This document shows, piece after piece, positions 33,985 through 43,900 of a DNA stretch of 64,000 nt. Source of the DNA: Marinomonas profundimaris (GTDB lineage Bacteria; Pseudomonadota; Gammaproteobacteria; Pseudomonadales; Marinomonadaceae); assembly GCF_000508165.1 (NCBI RefSeq), contig NZ_AYOZ01000061.1, positions 1-64,000 of the forward strand, written 5' to 3'. Both the position numbers and the translations under genes were made by a program. The notes below the pieces were generated by a model that ran no database searches, was not told the DNA's origin, and was given only the letters and a program-made list of their open reading frames with translations. Position 1 is the first letter of the stretch, and every line of letters starts with the position of its first letter.

Positions 33985-34527
33985 ATGCTCTACGACGATT
34001 TTTACGTTAAATCACTCATACAAACTATTGAAGACTGGCCAAAAGAAGGCATTAGTTTTCGAGATATAACGCCTATTTTCAGCGACCCTAAAGGCATGAG
34101 GATGGTTGTAGATGCATATGTTCACCGTTATATCTCTACTGACATTTCTCACATTGCCTGCATCGATGCTCGCGGTTTTTTGATTGCGGCCGTATTGGCG
34201 TATGAGCTTCAGAAACCATTAATTTTAGTGCGAAAAAAAGGCAAACTTCCGGGCAAAACCATTTCTCAAAAATACGCATTAGAATACGGTGAAGCAGAGT
34301 TAGAAATTCAAGAAGGTGCCGTTAAGCCTGGTGATCAAGTCCTGCTGTTTGATGATTTGATTGCAACGGGCGGTACACTTTTTGCCGCTATTAAGTTGCT
34401 GACGAAGCAAGGTGCCAATATTAAAGAGGTTGCCGCGATTATTGATTTACCAGATCTTGGCGGAAGCCAAAAGCTAAGAGACAGTGATATTCCTGTTTTC
34501 AGCTTATGCGCTTACGATGGTGAGTGA
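33985..34527 (+). CDS. apt: adenine phosphoribosyltransferase
   Basis: A 180-residue purine salvage enzyme that makes AMP from adenine and PRPP. The PRPP-binding motif is VLLFDDLIATGGTLFAA and the substrate-side motif is IDARGFLI. It follows fnr by 25 bases; the hemN-fnr-apt order is also found in Pseudomonas. A bidirectional terminator closes the group. Confidence 0.96.
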   Translation: MLYDDFYVKSLIQTIEDWPKEGISFRDITPIFSDPKGMRMVVDAYVHRYISTDISHIACIDARGFLIAAVLAYELQKPLILVRKKGKLPGKTISQKYALEYGEAELEIQEGAVKPGDQVLLFDDLIATGGTLFAAIKLLTKQGANIKEVAAIIDLPDLGGSQKLRDSDIPVFSLCAYDGE

Positions 34528-34552
34528 TTACACAGCTTGTTTCTGATTAAAT

Positions 34553-34580
34553 AAAAAAGGTGGCTTAAGCCACCTTTTTT
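34553..34580. terminator. bidirectional terminator between apt and yfaZ
   Basis: AAAAAAGGTGGCT and AGCCACCTTTTTT form a near-perfect stem with a two-base loop, with A/T runs on both sides. Confidence 0.94.
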
Positions 34581-34605
34581 ATTTTCAATAACCCTATTTT
34601 TGGTC

Positions 34606-35169
34606 TTAAAAGTCTACTGTTGCACCAACAGATAACCCTTTATTCACTTCTTTTCGGCTCTTATCATCATATATTATGACGGTTTTGCCATAGCGAATGT
34701 AAGCACGTGCATTCTTCATGGTCATGTATTCTGCACGGAACTCATAAGTATACATGTGGTTGAGGTTTGTGAAGGATAGCACCTCTGGCGAATAGTACAG
34801 TGAACCATAAATGCTTACACGGTTCGCTTCTGGAATAGTGTATCTGTACCAGCCACCTAAACTTAAGCCCATAGACACATCGTCTTCTTTTTCAAGATCG
34901 GCATCAATAGCGTATAAACGCACACCTATACCAACTTGCAACGGTCCACTGCTATCAGAATCTTCTACACTCAGTCCGACATGTGCCGTTGAGGTGCTTT
35001 CATCCTTGTCGTGCGTGACACCAGCATTAATACCAAAGCTGCCCATGGATAAATTAACATCACCCTTTACGGTGTCATTGGTCAAGCTAACACCAGCAGT
35101 AGAGGCGCTTACGATAGAGGAACCGAGAATTCCTGCAGTTAGTAATAACGTTTTATGAGTAAGATTCAT
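34606..35169 (-). CDS. YfaZ-family outer-membrane protein
   Basis: A 187-residue protein with a signal peptide (cleavage near VSA/STA) and alternating beta-strand pattern ending in phenylalanine (VGATVDF), as for outer-membrane barrels. The mature start GVSLTNDTVKGDVNLSMG is typical of YfaZ proteins. Function unknown. It starts 10 bases after the ttcA stop and could share its transcript. Confidence 0.82.
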   Translation of the reverse strand: MNLTHKTLLLTAGILGSSIVSASTAGVSLTNDTVKGDVNLSMGSFGINAGVTHDKDESTSTAHVGLSVEDSDSSGPLQVGIGVRLYAIDADLEKEDDVSMGLSLGGWYRYTIPEANRVSIYGSLYYSPEVLSFTNLNHMYTYEFRAEYMTMKNARAYIRYGKTVIIYDDKSRKEVNKGLSVGATVDF

Positions 35170-35179
35170 TTCTATTATC

Positions 35180-36019
35180 CTATAATGAAATAATATTTAA
35201 TCGATCAAAAGCGTCTGGTGATTGCTTCAGCTCTTTAAAGTTAAACAATTCTGTATCCGCTAAATGAGACGGCACGACGTTTTGAATGGCGGAGAACATC
35301 GTTTCTGTTCTGCCTGGGAACTCCTGTTCCCATTTTTGCAGCATGTCTTTTACGACTTGCCTTTGTAGGTTTTGTTGGGAGCCGCATAGATTACAAGGAA
35401 TGATAGGGTATTCCTTGATAGTGGCGAATTCCTCAATGTCTTTTTCCTTACAGTAAGCGAGAGGACGAATAACAACGTGTTTGCCATCATCACTTAACAG
35501 TTTTGGAGGCATAGATTTTAACTTACCACCAAAAAACATATTCAAGAATAACGTTTCAAGAATGTCGTCTCTGTGATGACCAAGTGCAATTTTGGTCGCG
35601 CCAATTTCTTCGGCAAAACCATACAAAGAACCGCGACGTAAACGAGAGCACAAACCGCAAGTGGTTTTCCCTTCAGGGACGATTTCTTTTACGATACTGT
35701 ATGTATCGCGCTCTAGAATATGAAAATCTACCCCGAGTTCTTCCAAATAAGCAGGTAAAATATGCTCAGGAAATCCGGGTTGTTTTTGATCTAGATTCAC
35801 CGCTACAATGCTGAAATCAATGGGTGCGCTGGCTTGCAGATTACGCAAAATCTCAAGCATGGTATAAGAATCTTTGCCGCCAGACAGGCAGACCATCACC
35901 TTATCGCCCTCTTCAATCATATTGAAGTCTGCAATAGCTTGGCCAGTTTGCCTGCGAAGGCGTTTTTGGAGCTTGTTTAGCTCTAGTTTTTCTTTGGGTC
36001 GGTTAGAGAAATCCATCAT
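35180..36019 (-). CDS. ttcA: tRNA 2-thiocytidine(32) synthetase
   Basis: A 279-residue iron-sulfur enzyme that thiolates C32 in certain tRNAs. The ATP pyrophosphatase motif is [12 protein letters not shown] (residues about 44-55). The cluster cysteines lie in [11 protein letters not shown] and, further on, PCNLCGSQQ. Two adjacent ATG codons compete as start; the ribosome site is weak for both. Confidence 0.95.
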   Translation of the reverse strand: MMDFSNRPKEKLELNKLQKRLRRQTGQAIADFNMIEEGDKVMVCLSGGKDSYTMLEILRNLQASAPIDFSIVAVNLDQKQPGFPEHILPAYLEELGVDFHILERDTYSIVKEIVPEGKTTCGLCSRLRRGSLYGFAEEIGATKIALGHHRDDILETLFLNMFFGGKLKSMPPKLLSDDGKHVVIRPLAYCKEKDIEEFATIKEYPIIPCNLCGSQQNLQRQVVKDMLQKWEQEFPGRTETMFSAIQNVVPSHLADTELFNFKELKQSPDAFDRLNIISL

Positions 36020-36136
36020 ATATACGCTGTAAATAAAACGCGCCTATATTACTATAAAGTAGGATCAAATCGCATTAAAAATGCGAAATATAAGGTAAAA
36101 GTGTATAAAATTCATTTTTTCTACCTTTATTAACGA

Positions 36137-36655
36137 TTACTTATCACTCTCGCTAAACTGCAATGTTGAGCGGCACCCTTTGCACACATATTCTGTTCCT
36201 CGCTGTGCTCGAGTGTGGCGTTGCTTTGAGAATTGATGCTTTTGGCATGAGCAATGATACTCAAAGGTTTCTTTTAGAGGCGGAACATCAAAGCTGTGCG
36301 TTCTACTCGGCTCGATGCCATACACTTTTAGCATGACGGCTTGCCACTCCTTACCGTGCGGCCTAACATTGTCTCCATAAATTTGATAAACAATAATATG
36401 GGCGACTTCATGAGGAACAACCGTTTCTAAAAATTCTTTCGGATTTTGTTGATACATGAAGACATTAAAACGGAGCTCATTTTTATGGAGGTGCGCTGTT
36501 CCAGCCGCTCTGCCTCTTTGCTTCAGGTTGCAAGTAGCCGGTAAAAACGTGTTGCCGAAAAACGTGTTTGCTTGATTAAAGCATTCGGTCGCTTTCTCGT
36601 AAATGATATTTAACACTTCAGTATTGAGCTTCAAATCTGCTTTCTTTGAGGTCAT
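36137..36655 (-). CDS. sprT: SprT-like zinc metalloprotease
   Basis: A 172-residue protein with the zinc motif HEVAHIIVYQIYG and a C-terminal zinc ribbon built from YHCSCQKH and YVCKGC. The family includes the DNA-protein crosslink protease SPRTN, though the bacterial role is not settled. Its ATG overlaps the recQ stop by four bases, which suggests coupled expression and a link to DNA repair. Confidence 0.92.
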   Translation of the reverse strand: MTSKKADLKLNTEVLNIIYEKATECFNQANTFFGNTFLPATCNLKQRGRAAGTAHLHKNELRFNVFMYQQNPKEFLETVVPHEVAHIIVYQIYGDNVRPHGKEWQAVMLKVYGIEPSRTHSFDVPPLKETFEYHCSCQKHQFSKQRHTRAQRGTEYVCKGCRSTLQFSESDK

Positions 36656-38412
36656 ATTGCATAAGCCTCACTTTGATCAACTTCATGAATCACATTAATG
36701 AGACTTTCAGCAAAATCCGCTACCGTTTCTTTAGATAGGCCGGTTAAGCGACTGAGTGATGCGATGGAGTTTGGTTTGTGTAAACAGATCAATCTGAGTT
36801 GCGAGTCACTTAAGCTGATTTTTCCGTATTTGTATTTCCAAGCTAAGATTCTGTGCCACTTCACCGTGTCTAGTGCCAATTGCTCTTCTTTTAAAATGGG
36901 GTAATAGTGTTCACTCGGTATGATGATCTGTGTTTTTCCTTGCAGAACACTTCGCGATTTTTCATTAATTTGTACGGTGAAAATATTTGATTCACCAATA
37001 CTAAGGTACTTAAAGGCAATTAGGTGTCGTATCACTGACTTCCATTGCACTTCAGTAAGCTCCTTTCCTTTTCCATAAAGAGGAAGCAACTCAGCCCTCA
37101 CGGCACTGACCGCTTTGGTTTTCTTTCCTAGTAATATTTGAATCAGCAATGCAAAAGGCTCTAAGCCTTTCGTATGATAAATTAACGACAACATTTTCTG
37201 GCTAGCTGTCGTCATATTGTGCTCAGACTTTGTTGAAAGGCATCGATCGCAGTAGTTGCAGGCAGGGATGCTTTCATCGAAATGAGACAATAATTGTTGC
37301 CGTCTGCATCCTCGACCTTCTAAAATCTGAAACAAATTAACCAAATGGTGTACTTCTTTTTCTGCTGATAAAGGCTGAGACACTGCCAATTGTTGCGCTT
37401 GTAACATATCTTGAAGGCCATAAAGCAAAAGTGTTTTTGCTGGTTGGCCATCACGACCTGCACGACCAATTTCCTGAAAATACGCTTCAGGACTGTTGGG
37501 TAAATCTAAATGAATCACGAACCTTACATGAGGGATATCAATCCCCATACCGTATGCTGTTGTTGCCACCATGATGGTGCCGTGTTGTTCTATGAAGGTT
37601 TGATGATTGTTTTGTTTATCTTGTTCTTGCATAGCGGCATGGTAACTTAAACTGGGTAAACCTAATTGCCGTAACCAACTGGAAATTTCTTCTGTTTTTT
37701 TCCTAGATCGACAGTAAATAATACCGGTCTGACCTGGTGCTTCATGATGTAAAAAATACAAAATTTGCTGCTTGGCTTTTCTCTTTTGAGCGATTTGAAG
37801 ATTGATATTGCTACGATCAAAGCTATTTTTCAGGATAAGGCTGTTTTCAAGCTTTAAAGATTCCTGAATAGAAGAGATGGTTTGTTTATCGACTGTGCCC
37901 GTTAGTGCAATGATCGGCACATTTGGGAAAGCATCTTTTAGCTGACCTAACTGGCTGTATTCCGGTCTAAAAAAATTGCCCCATTGCGAAATACAATGAG
38001 CCTCATCAACGGCAAATAAAGAAATGTCAAAACTATGAAGAAAGCCGATAACCGATGGCTGAACCAATTTTTCTGGGGATAAATACAGTAAATCGATGTG
38101 GTTATGGCGTATTGCCCACACGAGATCGTCTTGCTCTCCGGGGTTCATGGTTGAATTCAAAAATTTTGCATTTATGCCTTTCCTATTCAATTCATCAACT
38201 TGTTGAGACATCAGAGATAAGAGTGGACTGACAATAACAGCGATGCCACTTCTAATGAGCCCTGCTGATTGATAAACCAGAGACTTCCCACCACCAGTGG
38301 GTGCTGCAAGCAAAACATCGCGCCCAGAACATAGCGCGTCGATTGCTTCTTCTTGCAATGGGCGATATTCGGTGTGACCTAAACGGGAAAGTACGAGTTT
38401 CTTTAAATTCAT
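36652..38412 (-). CDS. recQ: RecQ-family ATP-dependent DNA helicase
   Basis: A 586-residue helicase. Walker A is AAPTGGGKSLVYQ, Walker B is VDEAHCISQWG, and motif VI is QEIGRAGRDG. The RecQ zinc site follows with cysteines in GRGCRRQQLL and ACNYCDRC. The C-terminal 100 residues look like a divergent winged helix and HRDC domain (SLSRLTGLSKETV). It is a RecQ homologue that acts on forks and recombination intermediates. It precedes sprT with a four-base overlap. Confidence 0.93.
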   Translation of the reverse strand: MNLKKLVLSRLGHTEYRPLQEEAIDALCSGRDVLLAAPTGGGKSLVYQSAGLIRSGIAVIVSPLLSLMSQQVDELNRKGINAKFLNSTMNPGEQDDLVWAIRHNHIDLLYLSPEKLVQPSVIGFLHSFDISLFAVDEAHCISQWGNFFRPEYSQLGQLKDAFPNVPIIALTGTVDKQTISSIQESLKLENSLILKNSFDRSNINLQIAQKRKAKQQILYFLHHEAPGQTGIIYCRSRKKTEEISSWLRQLGLPSLSYHAAMQEQDKQNNHQTFIEQHGTIMVATTAYGMGIDIPHVRFVIHLDLPNSPEAYFQEIGRAGRDGQPAKTLLLYGLQDMLQAQQLAVSQPLSAEKEVHHLVNLFQILEGRGCRRQQLLSHFDESIPACNYCDRCLSTKSEHNMTTASQKMLSLIYHTKGLEPFALLIQILLGKKTKAVSAVRAELLPLYGKGKELTEVQWKSVIRHLIAFKYLSIGESNIFTVQINEKSRSVLQGKTQIIIPSEHYYPILKEEQLALDTVKWHRILAWKYKYGKISLSDSQLRLICLHKPNSIASLSRLTGLSKETVADFAESLINVIHEVDQSEAYAI

Positions 38413-38508
38413 TTCGGAATTATCCCTTAAGAACGCGCTTTCTGCATCGATTTTTCGCCATCTTTTCGCTAGAATCGAACACTTAATTTACATTAGGGAA
38501 ACATTTGT

Positions 38509-39153
38509 ATGGCACACCAACCTCTTGATGATCTTGAGTTAGAGACGTTAGAAAATTTTTTGGAGTCCGATCAGGTTCATGAAGAATGTCAAAATTTTGT
38601 TATGACCCACGGGTTCTTAACCGCATTGTCAATTTGTCCTGTTAGTACTACTGAGGATAAATGGTTGCCTGTTGTGTTTGAAGACACACCAAAGTTCGAG
38701 AACGAAAAGCAAGAAAAGCAAATACTGCAGTATCTATCCCGTTTGTTTATCGATATTCAAAAGGAACTAGAGTCTGAAGATGGTTTTATGGTCCCCTGTG
38801 AACTCGAAATGGGCCAATCTCCTGAAGAGCTGAGTGAGCTGCAAGAATGGGCTACCGGTTTTATGGAAGGTGTTTTCATGACGGAAGGCGCTTGGTTTGA
38901 ATCAGAGAAAGAAGAAGTTGTTGCGGAATTATTATTGCCTATCATGGTCGCATCTGATTTATTCGATGATGAAGAAGTACTTCAAATCCGTGCCAGTGAA
39001 AAACTAACGAATTCTTGCATTGCACAAATTCCAGAAGTAGTCACAGACTTGTTCCTTGTGTTACGTACTGAGCCAGAAAAACGCCCATTTCCGAAACATC
39101 AGCCTAAAGCGCAAGGTAATAAAAACAAGAAGAAAGGTGGTAAGAAGGCGTAA
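38509..39153 (+). CDS. YecA/YgfB-family protein (UPF0149)
   Basis: A 214-residue acidic helical protein with the family start LETLENFLES and THGFLTALSICP. The C-terminal 25 residues are strongly basic (GNKNKKKGGKKA at the end). No SEC-C cysteine cluster is visible. The family has no firm biochemical role. It reads divergently from recQ. Confidence 0.85.
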   Translation: MAHQPLDDLELETLENFLESDQVHEECQNFVMTHGFLTALSICPVSTTEDKWLPVVFEDTPKFENEKQEKQILQYLSRLFIDIQKELESEDGFMVPCELEMGQSPEELSELQEWATGFMEGVFMTEGAWFESEKEEVVAELLLPIMVASDLFDDEEVLQIRASEKLTNSCIAQIPEVVTDLFLVLRTEPEKRPFPKHQPKAQGNKNKKKGGKKA

Positions 39154-39172
39154 TTGAAATCTGCCTGCAGCT

Positions 39173-40327
39173 TTACTGCTGCGGGCAGGCATTTCGTAAA
39201 GCGACGAGGGTAATATCGTCAAGCTGAACCGATTCCCCGCGGTAGTCTGTGAGTTTCTTTTCTATTTTTTCCTGCGCTAAAACAAGGCTTTTTTCTGCGT
39301 AACATTCTGAAATTAACGTTCTGACTTGATCACAACCAAGCATTTCATCCTGACAATTTTTCAGTTCTAAAACACCATCTGAGACAATAATTAATGTGTC
39401 GCTATTATTAAGTGTATTGCATTGCAGATCCGCTTCGAATTCATCTACTGGAAGAATGCCCAGTGGCATGTGGTTTGATTGTAAATAGTCTATTTTATTG
39501 TTCGCTCTTCTAATAAAAGCATGCGGCATCCCGCCACCCCAATAGGTAATATCACCGTGTGGGGTCATTAATATTAAGTAGCCCGCACAAAACATATAAT
39601 CAGGCAAAATACTGAACAGGATTCGATTCAGTTGGCTTGCGAGTTGATTAACATCGAGCAAATCATCAACGGCATCAAAAAAGGCATGCATAACAGGCAG
39701 CGCACCGATTGAAGCCGGTAGTCCATGCCCAGTAAAATCACCCACAAATACAAGCCGAGCACCATCAGGACGGGTCTTCACTAAGGCTAGATCACCATTA
39801 AAGCTGGCGGCCGATAATCGAGTAATGACGACGTGTTCTGAATTTTTTTCGCTTCGAGTTTGAATATGATCAAGGACATTGTGTGCCATGTCATGCTCAC
39901 GCTCTATCATGGTTTGATAGTATGTGAGTGCTTTGTTTTTTCGGTACATTTCTTTCATTAATTCGACGTGACGGATGTGTGTTTTAAGTCGAATGTTGAA
40001 CAAAACTTCATTAAATGGTTTTGGAATGAAGTCGTCAGCACCATATTTAAAGCACTTGTCCATCACAGAGTCGGTGGCATGCGACGTAAGAAAAATCATC
40101 GGCACAAAGCGATTGCCTGATAAAGATTTGAGCTTTTTTACAAGATCAAAGCCGCTGCCACCTTTAATAATGACGTCTAAAGTCACAATGTCGGGAGCAA
40201 AATCAATGAAGCTTTTAATGGCATCTTCGTAGCAGTCTACGGCTTTGACGATAACATTTTCATTTTTCGCACATAACGAAATGATTTCGCGGTAAACGAG
40301 TTCGCTGTCTACGCATAATAATTTCAT
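39173..40327 (-). CDS. response regulator with PP2C-type (RsbU/SpoIIE) phosphatase
   Basis: A 384-residue cytosolic signalling protein. Residues 1-120 are a receiver domain with the acceptor aspartate in DIVTLDVI. A coiled linker leads to a PP2C phosphatase domain with metal-binding aspartates in VFVGDFTGHGLPAS, VSDGVLE and QLDDITLVAL. It would dephosphorylate a STAS antagonist, and that partner is encoded ten bases upstream. Pseudomonas HsbR has the same design plus a C-terminal kinase; none is present here. Confidence 0.92.
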   Translation of the reverse strand: MKLLCVDSELVYREIISLCAKNENVIVKAVDCYEDAIKSFIDFAPDIVTLDVIIKGGSGFDLVKKLKSLSGNRFVPMIFLTSHATDSVMDKCFKYGADDFIPKPFNEVLFNIRLKTHIRHVELMKEMYRKNKALTYYQTMIEREHDMAHNVLDHIQTRSEKNSEHVVITRLSAASFNGDLALVKTRPDGARLVFVGDFTGHGLPASIGALPVMHAFFDAVDDLLDVNQLASQLNRILFSILPDYMFCAGYLILMTPHGDITYWGGGMPHAFIRRANNKIDYLQSNHMPLGILPVDEFEADLQCNTLNNSDTLIIVSDGVLELKNCQDEMLGCDQVRTLISECYAEKSLVLAQEKIEKKLTDYRGESVQLDDITLVALRNACPQQ

Positions 40328-40337
40328 TGGCTAGGCC

Positions 40338-40637
40338 TTATTGAATTTCGAAACGTTTATCGAATCGTGAAATCATGAGAATATTTTTAATAAAGCTATT
40401 CGCGCCTTTAAGCTGAATATTGCTGTCTGCATTGATCGCATTTCTCATGCTGAGCAACATGCCTAATGCTGCGCTATCTAGGTATTCTACCATCGACATA
40501 TCGATGATATAAATTTTATAGTTATTGATTTCAGAATACGCTTCTCTAAAGTCATTGAATAAAGAAAAGTCAAAACTGCCAACAATTGTGATGGTCACCA
40601 TGTTTTGGGATTCATTTTTTGTGACGGAAATACTCAT
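40338..40637 (-). CDS. STAS-domain anti-sigma factor antagonist
   Basis: A 99-residue single STAS domain. The phosphorylated serine is probably S55 in EYLDSAALGML. These proteins bind an anti-sigma or anti-activator kinase when unphosphorylated. It is the likely substrate of the adjacent PP2C response regulator, like HsbA with HsbR. No anti-sigma kinase gene is nearby. Confidence 0.9.
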   Translation of the reverse strand: MSISVTKNESQNMVTITIVGSFDFSLFNDFREAYSEINNYKIYIIDMSMVEYLDSAALGMLLSMRNAINADSNIQLKGANSFIKNILMISRFDKRFEIQ

Positions 40638-40665
40638 CTATTTATCGAGTTTAAGGCTGTTCGCC

Positions 40666-40971
40666 CTACTCGCCTCCGTGGCATTTTGGCGATGTTGGAG
40701 CAAGCGCGGTGCGCTCACTCCATTCATTAATCGAATACAGGTGCATTGCCAGTGCATGAATTTTTGTCATTTGCTCTTGCAGTACCGCATAAACAAGTTG
40801 ATGACGCTGGACCAGTCTTTTTCCTTCAAAAGCATCACTTACTAATACAAGTTTAAAGTGTGACTCGCTTCCCGCAGGAACATTGTGCATATGACTCTCG
40901 TTTTCGAGTGTCATATGCACAATGTCTATTTTTCCTTTAAGGCGTTGGTCGATCTCTGTTTGAATGATCAT
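40666..40971 (-). CDS. bolA: BolA-family protein
   Basis: A 101-residue protein with the BolA signature ENESHMHNVPAGSESHFKLV and RLVQRHQLVYAVL. The invariant histidine is in KIHALAMHLY. BolA proteins bind monothiol glutaredoxins through a shared 2Fe-2S cluster and affect cell shape and stress gene expression. It starts 11 bases after the mksB stop on the same strand. Confidence 0.94.
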   Translation of the reverse strand: MIIQTEIDQRLKGKIDIVHMTLENESHMHNVPAGSESHFKLVLVSDAFEGKRLVQRHQLVYAVLQEQMTKIHALAMHLYSINEWSERTALAPTSPKCHGGE

Positions 40972-40982
40972 AAGACCCTCTA

Positions 40983-43900
40983 TTATGCAGACGTTAACAT
41001 AGTGTCAGACTGCCCATTGAGTAACACTTGACCCTTTTCTTTTGGGTAAGCGACATCGATCGAAACAGCCCCACCTTCGCGCCAAACACTGATAATTGTG
41101 TCCATATTTGCCGCCATTACAGCACGTTTATCATCAGGTGCCGCGGCAATAACCTGTAAGCCAATGTCTTTCATAAAGCCCATACAGGTTGATGTTTTCA
41201 CCATATCAATTTTGTTAAACGCTTCATCAAACATTGCCAAAGAGAATCCACCCACGATATCGCCTTCCATTGTTTCATGTAGTCGATACGTTGTAGAGAG
41301 CGCAGCGGCAATGGCCAAATAAAATGGTATCTGATGTTCACCACCAGAACCGGTTTGAATTCGCTGGCTCAAGGTGGTTTTTTTATTGCCTTCTGAATCT
41401 AAAATATCGACTTCAAAATTGTAAAATTTACGATAATCCGCAAGGTCTTGTTGCTTTTCTTCGTCAGATATTAGCTCTTGAATCGATGCAATGGCACGCG
41501 CATGTTCAGGGTCGTCACTCAAATGCGGGTCGAATAAACCGCCTACATTAGCTTGGTCTTGTGCACTAAAGCGTTCAACAAGATCCAAAATGTCTTTCAT
41601 GTCTCCGTTAGGGTAGTAGCGGAATTGGTAGATTTCTTGGTTGAAAGGTCGACGCTTAAGGCTGTGATTCAATTCACGGATGATATGGGCGACTTGATCT
41701 AGTGAGTCTTTCAATTTAGAAACATAATCAGAACGGAAGGTTTCTTCTGCTTCTTTACGCGCTAACTCTGCACGCTTAGCGTATTTAGCCAATTCTGTTT
41801 CACTAAGAATGTCAATCTGATACGAGACATAATGCTCAAACTCTTCAAATTTCGATTCCAAATAATCCAACTGAACGTCATTGTCTAAGTTCGCTTGATG
41901 GAATTTACCATAGTGATCCGCCACTTCTTTTCGAACTTTCTGATCAAAACTGCGGGCCTTTTCGCTCGCTTTATCTGCTCGGCTAATGGCCTCTTTATAG
42001 ATAGCCGCGCCATTTACCATACTGCTTTCCAATAAGGAATAACGCTCACTGGCAAATTCAGCATCGTATCGCGGATTAGAGGTTAAGCGGTTGCGCTCTT
42101 CATCTAATGCAGACAGTGCTGAGCTTAATTGGCTCTTTTGAGTATTAAGAGAACCGAATTGCTCTGCAATTTGTTGACGCTCTCGATCCAATTTTTTCTG
42201 TTCTAACTCAACATTGGTGATTCTTGATTTCAGTTCTTCGATGCGTTCTTGCAGTTCTGTATCATCGTGTTTCTGAAGTTGCGATATTTCTACTTCGACC
42301 GCCTCCAGTTCTTGTGTTAAGCGAGTCACTGTGTGGCTTGCATTCCCAAGACTTTCCACATCAAACTGATTGTTTGCGATGACTCGGCCAAGCAAAGAAT
42401 CGGCTTGTTCCAATCGTTGGTCTGCTTTCAGAAAATTCATTAACTCACCGCTCAAACTGGCAAGTTGTTTTTCGCGAGAGTCACGCATTCCTTCCGTATT
42501 AATACCTACCATCATATGAGGAACAAAACGAATGGTAGAGATGGTTCCGGCCAGTTTTAACATGCCATCTGCTGTCATTGCGCTGTCTTCACGAAGAAGC
42601 TCACGCTCAGTCTCAACAGGTTTAATACCACCTAATCGACGATTGATATAGGCTTGAGCATGATCATTATTACAGCGAATAAAGCGCAGTGCTGAGTTAT
42701 TATCGCCGCGATTCAACCATAATCGTGTTTGCGTTGTGTCGATGACACGGCACCCCATCAATTGACGACGATGAGCACGGAAGATACGAATGGCTTCTTC
42801 TGCATCTTCTGGCTCTACAATTAATGCTTCTCGTTGCGCACCCAAATACCCTTCAATGGCATCTTGCCATTTTCTATCAGTGACTTCAGCGAGGTGACTT
42901 AATGGGGTTGCTGTAATGTTCGCGTCTTTTAGCAAGGCAATAAGACGCTTTGTATTCTGTGAAAGCGGACTCACGCCACCTTTAAGAGAAGAAACATCAG
43001 ACTCGAGTTGCTTACATTCGTCTTTCAAATTCAGAATATTACGGTTCAGTTCAGACCGTTGAGCAAATACCTGTGACTTCTCTTTATCAAGAAGGTCATT
43101 TAGTGCTACTAGCTTCTGCGTCAAGGGTTTGAGATTGCCTTCAATTCGGCCATCTTCAGTAATTAACCCATTAAATTCAGAAAACTCTTTTACCAACGTC
43201 GTGGTTTCTTTTGAAAGTAAGTCTTCAAAAGAGTTCAGTGCGGATAAAAGCAAAGTAAGCTGACGAACTTGCAAAATGGCCTTTTGGTCTTGCTGACCTT
43301 GTAGTACCAATAACTTTTTGTTCTGTTCCAGTTGTTGCAACTTCAAGCCAACATCAGAATGTTCGTATTGTTGTTCGAAGCGTAATAACTGTCCCTGCAG
43401 CTGTTTTAATAAACTGCCTTGCGTTGCGAGCTCTTCTTCAATTTCTTCTTCGCGTTCTTTTTGCAGCTCGTACTGATCTTGGATATCGTCTTGTTTGCTA
43501 CCCAGCTCATCAAAGCGCGCTTCGGTGGCTATCCACTGATAATTGATCGCACTTTGCTCTTGTTGATGTTTTTTCTCGCAATCCAGCTGAATGAGTTTGA
43601 GATCATCGATGCGCTTAGACACTTCCAGCGTTTTCGCTTCCAAGTGTCGATATTCGTTTAATGATTTCTGGTACGCGCCAACTTGTAACGGTGCTTCTGC
43701 TAAAACGAAATCCTGAACAAAACGAGTTGGCGATGCAATCGGAACGAACTTTAATGCGTTTTTGAAGTTTTTAAGGAAACTGTCCAATGTGATCAGTTGA
43801 TCGGCGCTTGGACTTAACTCTTCAAGATAACGATTAATATATTGAGTGGCAGACGCGCTACCAGATTTGATATAAGGGTCTAGACAGACTTTTTTCATTG

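Noticed and set aside
43419..43661. Plus-strand open frame opposite mksB, and similar frames opposite aroC, polB, ybbP and ndh
   Set aside because: They lie inside well-supported genes, have no ribosome site or recognisable product, and fit the shadow pattern of coding DNA.
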